Source of the DNA: Bog-473 sp963742035
Lineage (GTDB): Bacteria > Actinomycetota > Acidimicrobiia > Acidimicrobiales > RAAP-2
Direction: 5' to 3'
Length of the DNA stretch: 64,000 nt
NCBI GenBank assembly: GCA_963742035.1
Contig: CAVUKH010000001.1
Coordinates: 496,001-560,000 of the forward strand
A model generated the notes under the pieces. The model did not search any database. It was given only the letters and a program-made list of their open reading frames with translations, and was not told the DNA's origin. Each line of letters begins with the position of its first letter. The stretch's first letter is position 1. Below, piece after piece: positions 16,352-24,914 of the stretch. The position numbers and the translations under genes are program-made.

Positions 16352-18133
16352 ATGAGTCCTCCCAATCCCGAGAACGACCCCGTCCACCGGCGCCTGGAAC
16401 GACTCGGTGAGCAAATCGACGGGGGTGCGGCACCACCGGACGCGGCGGACAACCCCGTGGAGAAGGGCCTGCGCGATCTCGGGCGCCAGATCGACGAGGC
16501 GAACCGGGCCGGTGGGCGGCGGAAGCACAGGCGGGAAGACGCCGATGGGGGACACCAGGGTCCAGCGCACGCCGCGTCCAAGGGGCGGTCCCGCAAGCGC
16601 ACGCTCGCCTGGGTTGGCGGGACCGTCGCGTTGGTACTCGTGCTGCTGGTTGGCGCTGTCGCCGGCTACGGCTGGTACCTCAATCACGAGATCCACCACA
16701 TCGATCTGCGGAACCTGACGTCGGCGCCGGTCAAGGGCGACGACGCCGGCACTGAGAACATCCTCATGATCGGCTCGACCGATCGATGCGCGCTCAAGGT
16801 GCAGAACCCCGCCTACGGCCTGTGCTCCCAGGGTGTCAACGGCGTGAACAGCGACGTGGTCATGATCCTCCACCTCAACCCGACGAATCACTCGGTGTCG
16901 ATCCTGTCCATTCCGCGCGACCTCTTCGTCCCCAATGCACGCTCGGACGGCGCCAACAAAATCGACGCGGCGCTGTACCAGGGCCCGGACCAGCTGATCG
17001 CCGCCATTGAGGAGGACTTCGGGATTCCGATCCAACATTTCGTCGAACTGAACTTCGACAGCTTCATCAACGTGGTCCAGGCACTCGGCGGTATCAAGAT
17101 GTACTTCCCCGAGCCGGTGTACGACGCCTACTCGGGCCTCAATATCCAGACGACGGGTTGCCTCCAGCTCAACGGCACCCAGGCACTCCAGGTCGTGCGG
17201 GCGCGCCATGTGCAATACAAGGGGCCGGGCGTGACGACCACCGACCCTGCCTATTGGCCCCAGGAGGCGCAGAGCGACATTGCGCGCATCCGCCGCGACC
17301 ACGAGTTCCTGCGCGTCCTGGCGTCGGCGGTCAAGGCGAAGGGGCTCAGCGACCCGATCACCGATCAACAGCTGGTCTCGGGCGTCGTCGGGCAGCTCAC
17401 GGTCGATTCGGGCTTCTCGGCCTCGGACATGATCAGCCTGGTCCTCGGCTACCACAACGTCGACGTCGGCAGCGCACCCCAGCTGACGATGCCCGTGTCG
17501 GTGGACCAGTTCGGCAGCTACGTGTACCAGGGCGGGAGCTACGGCGACATTGAGTTCCCGGCCGAGCCGCAGGACCACACTGCAGTCGACCAATTCCTGG
17601 GCCTGAAGTCGGGCAGCGAGGACACCTACGCCGGCGGAGCGCTCCCGTCGCCGACGACCGTAACCGTGTCCGTGCTGAACGGATCGGGCGCCTACAACCA
17701 GGCAACGACGACCTCGCAGGGACTGCAAGCGCTCGGCTTCCACATCGGGACGATCGGCGACAGCCCGCCTGTGGGTCAAGAGGCCGAGACGGTGGTGTAC
17801 TACGCATCCAAGACGCCGGCGCAGTTGGCGGCCGCGCAGGTCGTGGCCAACTCCCTGTCGGGAGCCGTGATCATGGCCATGGACCCCTCCAAAGTGCAGG
17901 CAGGCTCCCAGGTGACCGTCATCACGGGCACCGACTTCTCGGTGAACCCGCCTCCGGCCGCCACCACGACCACCCAAGCGGGAGCCACCGCGTCGAGCAC
18001 CACCCCAACCACCGCGGGCAGTAGCGGCAACACCGGGAACTCCGGCGCGTTCCAAGCACCGACACCGACCGTCGAAGCCCTACAGCCCTGGGACCCTCGA
18101 TCGTGCACCGCCAGCGGGGGCGAGGGCCCCTGA
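16352..18133 (+). CDS. LytR-CpsA-Psr (LCP) family cell-wall ligase with LytR_C domain
   Basis: A 593-residue protein. A cytoplasmic charged N-terminus of about 85 residues precedes one membrane helix (VALVLVLLVGAVAGYGWYL). An external LCP domain follows (ILMIGSTDR, the pyrophosphate-contacting Arg in SILSIPRDLFVP, and NKIDAALYQGP). A LytR_C domain follows (VSVLNGSGAYNQATTTSQGL), then a Thr/Pro-rich tail. LCP proteins transfer polyprenyl-linked glycopolymers to peptidoglycan, for example arabinogalactan or teichoic-acid-like polymers. It is monocistronic, and the ATG at 16352 begins the predicted N-terminus. Confidence 0.9.
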   Translation: MSPPNPENDPVHRRLERLGEQIDGGAAPPDAADNPVEKGLRDLGRQIDEANRAGGRRKHRREDADGGHQGPAHAASKGRSRKRTLAWVGGTVALVLVLLVGAVAGYGWYLNHEIHHIDLRNLTSAPVKGDDAGTENILMIGSTDRCALKVQNPAYGLCSQGVNGVNSDVVMILHLNPTNHSVSILSIPRDLFVPNARSDGANKIDAALYQGPDQLIAAIEEDFGIPIQHFVELNFDSFINVVQALGGIKMYFPEPVYDAYSGLNIQTTGCLQLNGTQALQVVRARHVQYKGPGVTTTDPAYWPQEAQSDIARIRRDHEFLRVLASAVKAKGLSDPITDQQLVSGVVGQLTVDSGFSASDMISLVLGYHNVDVGSAPQLTMPVSVDQFGSYVYQGGSYGDIEFPAEPQDHTAVDQFLGLKSGSEDTYAGGALPSPTTVTVSVLNGSGAYNQATTTSQGLQALGFHIGTIGDSPPVGQEAETVVYYASKTPAQLAAAQVVANSLSGAVIMAMDPSKVQAGSQVTVITGTDFSVNPPPAATTTTQAGATASSTTPTTAGSSGNTGNSGAFQAPTPTVEALQPWDPRSCTASGGEGP

Positions 18134-18168
18134 GCCGCCGGCCCTGACCGAGGAACGCGAACGAGGAG

Positions 18169-18990
18169 TCAGGCGAAGATCTCGCCCCCGTTGGTGTCGA
18201 GCGCCTGCCCGGTCATGGCGGACGACAGGTCTGAGGCGAGGTAGACGATCGAGCCGGCCACGTCCCCGTCGCTGGGGATCTGGCCCAACGGAACGCGCGC
18301 ATTCAGCTCGTCGACCACGACCTGTGCCGGCACCCCACGGCCGGTGGACGTCATCTCGACGTAGATGTCGACCGACGGCCCAGCCATCCAACCCGGCACC
18401 ACGGCGTTGACGCGGATCTTTGACGGGCCGAGCTCGTAGGCCAGCACTCGCGTTGCCGTGAGCAAGGCGCCCTTGGAGATGGCGTACCCGCCCTGCGCCG
18501 GTTGGGGCTGCCGCGTCACCATGGACGCCACCATGACGACCGAACCGCCCCCGCGCTCCCGCATGGCGGGTAGCGCGGCCCTGGTCATCTGTAGGGAGCC
18601 GAACAGATTGGTGTCCATGATTTTGCGCCATTTTGCGAGATCGACATCTTCGAAACTCTGAAACGCGTCGAAGCGAAAGGCGTTGTTCACCAATACGTCG
18701 ACGCCTCCGAACTCCTCTTGTCCGGATGCCATCAGGCGGGCGCAGGCCTCGGGGTCGGTGATATCGGTCGGCACGGCGATGGCGCGGGCCCCGACGGAGG
18801 AAACTTCAGCCAGGACCTCGTCGAGCGTCGACTGGCGCCGCGCCGCCAGCACGAGGTCCGCCCCGTGCGCGGCAAGCGCCTTCGCCGCCTGCCGGCCGAG
18901 TCCCGGGCCCACACCCGAGACCACGCAGACCTTGCCGGACAACAACCCGGACCGGACAGCGGCTGCCTCTTCGCTCTTCTCAGTCGTCAT
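18169..18990 (-). CDS. Short-chain dehydrogenase/reductase (SDR)
   Basis: A 273-residue classical SDR. The nucleotide-binding motif reads VSGVGPGLGRQ (a GxGxxG variant with Pro), DILVNNA appears as DVLVNNAF, and the catalytic residues are Ser in VVMVASM and YxxxK in GYAISKGA. The C-terminal GGEIFA follows the usual SDR end. Substrate unknown; related actinobacterial SDRs act on hydroxysteroid- or acyl-type alcohols. It is convergent with the LCP gene (35-nt gap), and a cysteine-rich small gene follows on the other strand. Confidence 0.88.
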   Translation of the reverse strand: MTTEKSEEAAAVRSGLLSGKVCVVSGVGPGLGRQAAKALAAHGADLVLAARRQSTLDEVLAEVSSVGARAIAVPTDITDPEACARLMASGQEEFGGVDVLVNNAFRFDAFQSFEDVDLAKWRKIMDTNLFGSLQMTRAALPAMRERGGGSVVMVASMVTRQPQPAQGGYAISKGALLTATRVLAYELGPSKIRVNAVVPGWMAGPSVDIYVEMTSTGRGVPAQVVVDELNARVPLGQIPSDGDVAGSIVYLASDLSSAMTGQALDTNGGEIFA

Positions 18991-19091
18991 GGGCGAATCG
19001 TAGGGCAGGACAGACGCGCGGGCGTCGTGCCATCCGCGCCGCTGTCACAGGAGCCTGAGATGATCGGCACACGGTTGAACAAAGGAGTGTC

Positions 19092-19418
19092 ATGGCCATT
19101 TGTTCGCACTGTGGCGGCGAGATGATGGAAGGGATCAGCTGCCTGACTGACCCGGTCACCATCGGCGGGAGGGCCTACGCCCCCATTCCGTGGGGTCAGG
19201 AGCTCCGGCCCAGGCACCGCTACGAGCCGGAGGAGTGTCGCGATTGCGGGACACCGCTGGGCGGCATCCACCATCCCGGCTGCTGCATGGAGCGTTGTCC
19301 TGCCTGCCACGGCCAGGCCATCGGGTGCGACTGCGTGACGGATACGGAATGCTCCTTTGCAAGCGCGCGGCCGCGGCGTTGTCCCGCACACGTCCTGCGC
19401 CGCGTGGGCTGGCGCTGA
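19092..19418 (+). CDS. Cysteine-rich small protein, zinc-ribbon-like
   Basis: A 108-residue protein with 11 Cys and several His: CSHC at the N-terminus, CRDC near residue 50, and a dense HHPGCC..C..C....C.C region. The spacing suggests two zinc sites. No family name can be given with confidence. Related small actinobacterial proteins are annotated only as hypothetical. The ATG at 19092 is preceded by AAAGGAG, an acceptable ribosome site. A function in metal or nucleic-acid binding is a guess. Confidence 0.65.
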   Translation: MAICSHCGGEMMEGISCLTDPVTIGGRAYAPIPWGQELRPRHRYEPEECRDCGTPLGGIHHPGCCMERCPACHGQAIGCDCVTDTECSFASARPRRCPAHVLRRVGWR

Positions 19419-19612
19419 AGGTCCCGCTCCGCGACGCATGCCGGCGTCAGAGGCGTCGCGAGGGAGGCGCCAGAGACCGCCGTGCACGGGAACCAGGACC
19501 GAATTTCGCTCCCGGGTGGTCCTGCGACCTCACCAACGGCTCAAGTAACGTTCGCGCCGATGAGATGGCGTCCCGGCGGGGGTAAGTCCTGCAACTAGAG
19601 CGGACTCACGAC

Positions 19613-20962
19613 GTGCGGACGGGAGCGCAACCCGGGAGATTCCACGCCACACTCCTGTGGTTTGCCCGTCACCCCCGGATGATCGAACTCAGCCTGTTCG
19701 CCTTCGGGGCCCTCGTCATGGGCATCGTCATGGCGGGCGCACCGAGCTCGTTCCGGCCGACCCCCGGCTACAACGACTACCTCAGCTTCTACAAGCCGCC
19801 CGCGGTCAATCTCCTGGCGGGCCACGGGTACCTGGGCCTCAACGGCCGAACGGAACTGCACGACCCGCCCGGGTATCCGCTGCTCCTCGCGTTCGAGTAC
19901 GCCATCGCCGACATCCTCAACGTGGGCCGCGAAGGCATGGTCAATGTGGCAACGGTGCTGATCCTCGCTCTGTCGGGTGTCCTCATCTACCGGGTCGGCC
20001 GCGCCATGTTCGGCCTGAAGGTCGGCGTGCTGACCGGGCTTCTCTGGATCACGTACCCCATCGAGATGGAGATGGCGCCGTACCGGTTCTCCGAGGTGCC
20101 CTTCACAGCGGTGCTGTACCTGACGGCGCTTCTCTTCGTGGACGGCAGCGTCAACGGGCTACCGAGTTGGCGACGGATGGCCGTCGTCGGAGCTCTCGTC
20201 GGCGTCGACGCGCTCATCCGTCCTCAGGCCATTCTCCTCGTCGTTCCCTACGCGTTGGCGCTCTGGATCAGAAGTCGCCAATTGCGAAAGGAATCCGACC
20301 CGGTCACGTCGTCAACCACCGGTCGGCGCTGGGGAGTCCTGACCCTTTCCGGAGTGCTGGTGGTCGCGTACCTGGTGACGCTGGCACCCTGGGAGGGCTG
20401 GGTCAAAGCCGAGACCGGCCAGACGGTCGCTTTGTCCAACGCCGGTGCGCCCAGCATCCTCAACGGCCTGACCGTCGACTTCGACAGCGCCGACGAACGC
20501 GGTCACGTCCACCTGCCCGCGGACGTCGTCGCCCTCGAGAAGCGGATCCTCGCCCATCAGAAGACACTCACGTCGACGGGCAAGATCGCCCACTACATGT
20601 TCGACCAACTGCAGTCGCACCCGCTGGCCGTCGTTGAACTCGTGGCGATCAAGACGGGTCGCTCGTTCTACGGCACGAACTCACTTACGCACGAGTCCGT
20701 GATCGCGGTCGTGCAGGCGCCCTACCTCATTTTGATGGCTGCCGGCCTCGTTCTGGCGTGGCGCGCCGGTAGGTTCAGACGATGGCTGGCCGCCTTCGTC
20801 ATCATGGTTGCGGCATACATGTTGGTGATGACCGTCGCCGTGCTGTCGATCGTCCGCTACATGGGCCCGACCCTCGGGTTGCTGCTGCCATTCGCCGCGT
20901 TGGCACTCGTGACCTTGTGGGAGTGGTTGCGACGACGCTCACAACCACATATGACCCCCTGA
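19613..20962 (+). CDS. Polytopic membrane glycosyltransferase, GT39/ArnT-like
   Basis: A 449-residue integral membrane protein with about ten hydrophobic segments. The first periplasmic loop carries GYNDYLSFYKPPA (acidic motif) and DPPGYPLLLAFEY, both typical of ArnT/PMT-type GT-C enzymes. YRFSEVPFTAVLYL and IRPQAILLVVP follow the family pattern. It is expected to transfer a sugar from a polyprenyl phosphate carrier to a lipid, glycan or protein outside the membrane. The start is GTG at 19613; an ATG at 19679 is an alternative. It resembles the protein at 1900 in build but not closely in sequence. Confidence 0.75.
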   Translation: MRTGAQPGRFHATLLWFARHPRMIELSLFAFGALVMGIVMAGAPSSFRPTPGYNDYLSFYKPPAVNLLAGHGYLGLNGRTELHDPPGYPLLLAFEYAIADILNVGREGMVNVATVLILALSGVLIYRVGRAMFGLKVGVLTGLLWITYPIEMEMAPYRFSEVPFTAVLYLTALLFVDGSVNGLPSWRRMAVVGALVGVDALIRPQAILLVVPYALALWIRSRQLRKESDPVTSSTTGRRWGVLTLSGVLVVAYLVTLAPWEGWVKAETGQTVALSNAGAPSILNGLTVDFDSADERGHVHLPADVVALEKRILAHQKTLTSTGKIAHYMFDQLQSHPLAVVELVAIKTGRSFYGTNSLTHESVIAVVQAPYLILMAAGLVLAWRAGRFRRWLAAFVIMVAAYMLVMTVAVLSIVRYMGPTLGLLLPFAALALVTLWEWLRRRSQPHMTP

Positions 20963-21044
20963 TCCGATCCGGCGCCCTTGACCGCTCCCCGGAAAGTCAC
21001 AAAGGTGGGCCGATGACGCCCGACACCAGACCTCGGGACCCCGA

Positions 21045-22238
21045 GTGAGCACAGGACCTCTTCATGGCATCCGAGTCCTCGAGGCGGGACTTCTCGTTCA
21101 GGGACCACAAGCGGCGCTGACGATGCAGGAGTGGGGGGCCGACGTCATAAAGATCGAGCTCCCTGGCTTCGGCGACCAGAGCCGGTGGCTCCCGATTTCG
21201 CGGAGCGATCGTCGCGCTGCCTTCTTCACCGCTTACAACCGGGGAAAGCGGAGCATCACGATCGACCTGCGTGTGCCGAAGGGACGCGAGGTCTTTCTCC
21301 GCCTGGTCGAGGGCGCCGACGTCGTGGTCACCAACTTCCAGCCGGGGACGATGGAGGAGTGGGGCCTGGGCTACATGCACGCCGCCGACCGGAACGAGCG
21401 GATCATCTACGCCATGGGGTCGTCGTTCGGTCCGGAAGGTCCCGACGCGGCGCGGGAAGGCGCCGACCTCAGTGCCCAAGCGGCAGGCGGCCTGATCAGC
21501 ACGACCGGCGGCAAGGGCACCGCCCCCAGTGCGATCGGCGCCACCATCGCGGACCACATCGCCGGGCAGAACCTCCTGTCTGGCATTCTGGCGGCGCTGT
21601 ACGCGGTGGAGCACACGGGACGAGGGCAGCTGGTGGAGACTTCGCTTCTCGGCGGACAGCTCTGGGCGCAGGCCGGCGAGTACACGAAGTATCTCCTCAC
21701 CGGGGAAGTCTCGGGCCCGAGCGGGCGAAGCCATCCCATGATCCCCGGCATCTACGGCATCTTCCCCACCGCAGACGGGTGGATCGCCATCGTCGGCACG
21801 GCGGGACCGGCGCGCGATCTGTTCTACGAGACGATCGGGCGTCCCGACCTGATCGAGCGTTTCCACACTCTGCTCTACTTCGAGGACGACAAGGCCGAGC
21901 TGTGGCCCATTCTCGACGAGGTTTTCGCCACCAGGCCAACGGCGGAATGGTGCGAGCTCTTGGGCGCCGCCGGGTTGCGCTTCGCCCCGGTCCGAGACCA
22001 CGCGGAGGTCGCGGCGGATGACGGCGTGCGTGCCAACGCCTACATCACGGGCGTCGAGGACCCGGATGACCCCGGGACCATCACCGAGGTGGTGCGCGCT
22101 CCCGTGCGCTTCTCGGACCAGGTTCCGGCGACGCGTCCCCGTCCGCCTGAGCTCGGCCAGCACACCGAGGAGGTTCTGCTCCAGGCCGGCTATTCCTGGG
22201 ACGACATCGCAGGTTTGTCCGCGGACGGCGCCATTTAG
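21045..22238 (+). CDS. CaiB/BaiF (family III) CoA-transferase
   Basis: A 397-residue protein with the family start (GIRVLEAGLLVQGPQAALTMQEWGADVIKIE), the NRGKRSITIDL block, the VVTNFQPGTMEEWGLGY block and EGADLSAQAAGGL, which carries the probable catalytic Asp that forms the aspartyl-CoA intermediate. IYGIFPTADGWIAIVG is also conserved. It moves CoA between carboxylic acids; the acids are unknown. The GTG start at 21045 overlaps no other gene. The glycosyltransferase ends 82 nt upstream, probably a separate unit. Confidence 0.9.
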   Translation: MSTGPLHGIRVLEAGLLVQGPQAALTMQEWGADVIKIELPGFGDQSRWLPISRSDRRAAFFTAYNRGKRSITIDLRVPKGREVFLRLVEGADVVVTNFQPGTMEEWGLGYMHAADRNERIIYAMGSSFGPEGPDAAREGADLSAQAAGGLISTTGGKGTAPSAIGATIADHIAGQNLLSGILAALYAVEHTGRGQLVETSLLGGQLWAQAGEYTKYLLTGEVSGPSGRSHPMIPGIYGIFPTADGWIAIVGTAGPARDLFYETIGRPDLIERFHTLLYFEDDKAELWPILDEVFATRPTAEWCELLGAAGLRFAPVRDHAEVAADDGVRANAYITGVEDPDDPGTITEVVRAPVRFSDQVPATRPRPPELGQHTEEVLLQAGYSWDDIAGLSADGAI

Positions 22239-22429
22239 GTGTCCGTGGGTCTCGCTGCAACAGACGCGAGCCCATTTGAGCGTCATGCGCGCCTCGCACC
22301 GGATCACCTCACGTTCGTCCGAACCTGTCGGTCCCGGCCACGGCTCCCTCCGGCCGCTGCCGATTGCCGCGCACAAAGGACAGTGGAGGGCTGCGTAGCC
22401 CATCTCCCCTCCACCAGGAGACTCGCCAT

Positions 22430-22680
22430 GACCTCGGAGGAATCTGTCGCTCTCGTCGAATCCTTCTGGGAGGAGGTCTGGGTTGCATGCGACCCTCGCC
22501 GGGCCCGAAGACTTCAAGGCCCGGGGTTGCTGGATTCGAGTCCCGGATCGCCGATCTGACGTGGGAGACCATCGAGAGGTTCTCCAACTCGACGGCTCCC
22601 GAGTGGCGTCGCGCTTTCGGATCACGGGACGGAACAACGGCATGCTCGGGTTGCCGGCAGATCGCAACCCGTGCCTGTGA
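22430..22680 (+). pseudogene. Decayed SnoaL-like (ester cyclase type) gene
   Basis: Pieces of one SnoaL/NTF2-fold protein are spread over all three frames. MTSEESVALVESFWEEVW starts at ATG 22430 in one frame. HATLAGPEDFKA follows in a second, VAGFESRIADLTWETIERF in a third, and RVASRFRITGRNNGMLG in the second again. Together they follow the order expected of an ester-cyclase-like protein, but at least three frameshifts and a loss after the first segment make the gene non-functional. The 3' end runs to just before tRNA-Ala. An intact SnoaL-like gene lies at 26562. Confidence 0.75.
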
Positions 22681-22726
22681 AATGACGTACGTGAACGGGA
22701 ACCATGTTGTCGATCCGACAACACCG

Positions 22727-22799
22727 TGGAGGTGAAGGGACTCGAACCCTCGACCTACGGCTTGCAAAGCCGCCGCTCTTCCAGCTGAGCTACACCCCC
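22727..22799 (-). tRNA. tRNA-Ala (anticodon TGC)
   Basis: Read on the minus strand, the acceptor GGGGGTG pairs with CACCTCC (one G-T pair). The D arm is GCTC...GAGC, and the anticodon loop TTTGCAA carries TGC. The T arm GAGGG-TTCGAGT-CCCTT pairs with one weak pair. The discriminator is A and CCA is not encoded. Confidence 0.95.
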
Positions 22800-22961
22800 G
22801 GAACAATCGAAACGGGCAGCGGGTCTTCCGCTGTTCGCCGGGATCACCATCGTAGGCCGGGTGCAGAAGCCGTCTGGCGTGGTCACCATGACCTGTTCAA
22901 CGAGCACGGCAGACCGGGGACAGAGCCACCGCTCTGTCCGGCACCGGTAGGGTGCGGCCTC

Positions 22962-23777
22962 GTGGACGCACAGACCTTCCTCGGTATGCAGTCGGAGGGC
23001 GACGACCTCCATTGGCGCATGCACGTCACACCGCAGCTCACGACCCCGGGCAACTTCCTCTTCGGCGGCTGCGCGCTCGGGGCGGCGCTCGTCGCGTTGG
23101 AAGCCGCCTCCGGACGACCCACCGTGTGGGCCACAGGGCACTACCTGTCCTACGCCCTCACCGGCTCTGAACTGCTCTGGGACGTGACGCTCGCCGCGGT
23201 CGGCGGGCATGTGTCGCAGGGCCGAGCAGTGGGGAGCGTCGATGGCCGCGAGATCCTGACCGTCAACGCCGCCCTGGGCAAGGACGAATTGGAGGTGGGC
23301 GGCGTCTGGGTCCAGCCGCCCGAAGTTCCTCCTCCGGACCAGTGTCCTCCACGGTTCCTGCCGGAGATCTTTCGCAATACCATCATGGACAGCGTCGAGG
23401 TGCGCTCCGCGCGAGGGCGAACGTTCGAGGAGATGGACGGGACGCCCGGCAGCCCCGACTCCGCCTTGTGGGCGCGCGTCCCCGGCCACTTGACGCCATC
23501 GGCCGCCACGTTGGCCATCATCGGCGACTACGTGTCCGGGGCCGTTTCACAGCCCCTCGGCCGTCGTGCCATGGGACGGAGCTTGGACAACACCCTCAGG
23601 ATGGTGCAGCTCAAGCCGACCGAGTGGGTCCTCTGCGACATCCGGATGCACGCCCTCGTGGGTGGGTACGGCCAGGGCGTCGCCTTCCTGTGGTCCGAAG
23701 ACGGGGACCTTCTGGCGACGGCGAGCCAGTCGATCGGCGTACGCCTGTGGCCGGAGGACGCGGAGCTGCCCCGGTAA
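22962..23777 (+). CDS. TesB-like acyl-CoA thioesterase (double hotdog)
   Basis: A 271-residue protein with two hotdog halves. The N-half has LTTPGNFLFGGCALGAALVALEA and LSYALTGSELLWDVTLAAVGGHVSQGRAV. The C-half has LAIIGDYVSGAV, SLDNTLRM and GQGVAFLWSEDGDLLATASQS, as in actinobacterial TesB-like thioesterases. It probably hydrolyses medium- or long-chain acyl-CoA. The frame is open upstream into the tRNA region, so the GTG at 22962 (VDAQTFLGM) was chosen to fit the conserved start. Confidence 0.82.
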   Translation: MDAQTFLGMQSEGDDLHWRMHVTPQLTTPGNFLFGGCALGAALVALEAASGRPTVWATGHYLSYALTGSELLWDVTLAAVGGHVSQGRAVGSVDGREILTVNAALGKDELEVGGVWVQPPEVPPPDQCPPRFLPEIFRNTIMDSVEVRSARGRTFEEMDGTPGSPDSALWARVPGHLTPSAATLAIIGDYVSGAVSQPLGRRAMGRSLDNTLRMVQLKPTEWVLCDIRMHALVGGYGQGVAFLWSEDGDLLATASQSIGVRLWPEDAELPR

Positions 23778-23826
23778 ACGGGGGTGCGATACATGACGGC
23801 GCGCCACAGCGACGAAACTGTGGCGC

Positions 23827-24543
23827 ATGGCCCGTGACGCGACGACCGGAAACCGGCGCCGACCGTCGGTCAAGATCGCAGCTCTCGCCGCCGCCGTCGT
23901 GGCGCTGCTCGCCGCGGGGACGGCCTTCCTCGTCCTGGAAACCTCGGCCACATCGACGCCGGCGCACCACCTCACAACGTCCGCTCAGCCCGAGACCGCC
24001 AAAACGACGACCTCCACCGCCGCGACCACGACCACGACCACGACACAGCCTCCCGGACCGGGCTTCAACGCCGGCCAGGTCACCGCCGTCGGCGACTCGG
24101 TGATGTTGGACTACCAAGATCCGCTCAAGGCGTCTCTGCCGGGCATCAACGTGGATGCCTCGGTCAGCCGGCAGTGGGCCGAAGGCGAGTCGATCCTGCA
24201 GACGCTGAAGGCGGAAGGCCAGTTGGGCGGAGACGTCATCGTCGGACTGGGCACCAACGGGCCCATTACGGATGCCGACTTCGACAACATGATGTCGATC
24301 CTCGGCGGAGCGTCCCGCGTCGTCTTCGTCAACGTGCACGTCGACCGGCCGTGGCAGGACGCCAACAACGCCGTCCTGGCCAACGGTGCCACGCGATACC
24401 CCAACGTCGTCGTCGCCGACTGGGCCACGTTGGCCGCGCAGAATCCCCAATGGTTCGGCCCGGACGGCACCCATCTCGCCATAGACGGTCCGGGGGCCGA
24501 GGCGCTGGCCTCCCTGGTCGCCTCCACGCTGACCAACGGGTGA
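23827..24543 (+). CDS. Exported SGNH-fold hydrolase (acyl-esterase-like)
   Basis: A 238-residue protein. An N-terminal membrane anchor or signal (IAALAAAVVALLAAGTAFLVL) is followed by a Thr-rich linker (about 45-75), then an SGNH domain. Block I is AVGDSVMLDY with the catalytic Ser, block III is GLGTNGPI, and the catalytic Asp and His are in DGTHLAIDG. This is the form found at the C-terminus of OatA-like peptidoglycan O-acetyltransferases, here as a stand-alone anchored domain. It probably acts on an acyl ester in the cell envelope. The poly-Thr linker recurs in other envelope proteins of the window. Confidence 0.82.
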   Translation: MARDATTGNRRRPSVKIAALAAAVVALLAAGTAFLVLETSATSTPAHHLTTSAQPETAKTTTSTAATTTTTTTQPPGPGFNAGQVTAVGDSVMLDYQDPLKASLPGINVDASVSRQWAEGESILQTLKAEGQLGGDVIVGLGTNGPITDADFDNMMSILGGASRVVFVNVHVDRPWQDANNAVLANGATRYPNVVVADWATLAAQNPQWFGPDGTHLAIDGPGAEALASLVASTLTNG

Positions 24544-24619
24544 ATCCCCTCCGCCGGCCGCGTGGCGGCAACGGGAATGCGGTGGTAGAGCGTCACACGT
24601 CCTCCAGACGAGACATCGG

Positions 24620-24667
24620 GGGCTCGAGCTCAGTCAGTGAGGGCGCAGCGCTGATAACGCTCAGCAG
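24620..24667 (+). pseudogene. Partial tRNA-Ile(GAT)-like relic
   Basis: Starting at GGGGCT, 38 of 46 positions match the intact tRNA-Ile at 26272, through the D arm and the anticodon arm (loop CTGATAA, GAT). One anticodon-stem pair shows a compensatory change (A-T to G-C). The T arm and the 3' acceptor strand cannot be found; unrelated A-rich sequence follows. It cannot be functional. It lies about 1.65 kb before the intact gene in the same orientation. Confidence 0.7.
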
Positions 24668-24914
24668 CTGCTCGGACGACCACAAAAAAACGAAGCAACT
24701 CCAAGATTTGTTCATTTTCGATTCCACCGGTGACCCCAGAGAAACCCTTGGTTCTGGTACGTACCGCTGGGCAATCGCACGCCCGACGTCGAGCATTGAA
24801 CTGCGTTGTGGTGATCCGTGGCAGTCCAGATCAACGTCGATGAAGCGCGACAGGCCGCGTGATCCCGCAGCAAGCCATACGGGACCATACGGAGCCGAGA
24901 TAGCGTGAGCCATC

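Noticed and set aside
16109..18055. A 648-residue minus-strand frame
   Set aside because: It is antisense to the LCP gene, which has a membrane helix and LCP motifs.
20997..22724. A 575-residue minus-strand frame
   Set aside because: It is antisense to the CaiB/BaiF CoA-transferase, with no recognisable domain.
23990..24060. Possible CRISPR or satellite repeat of ACGACC units
   Set aside because: These are Thr codons of the SGNH protein linker, in frame.
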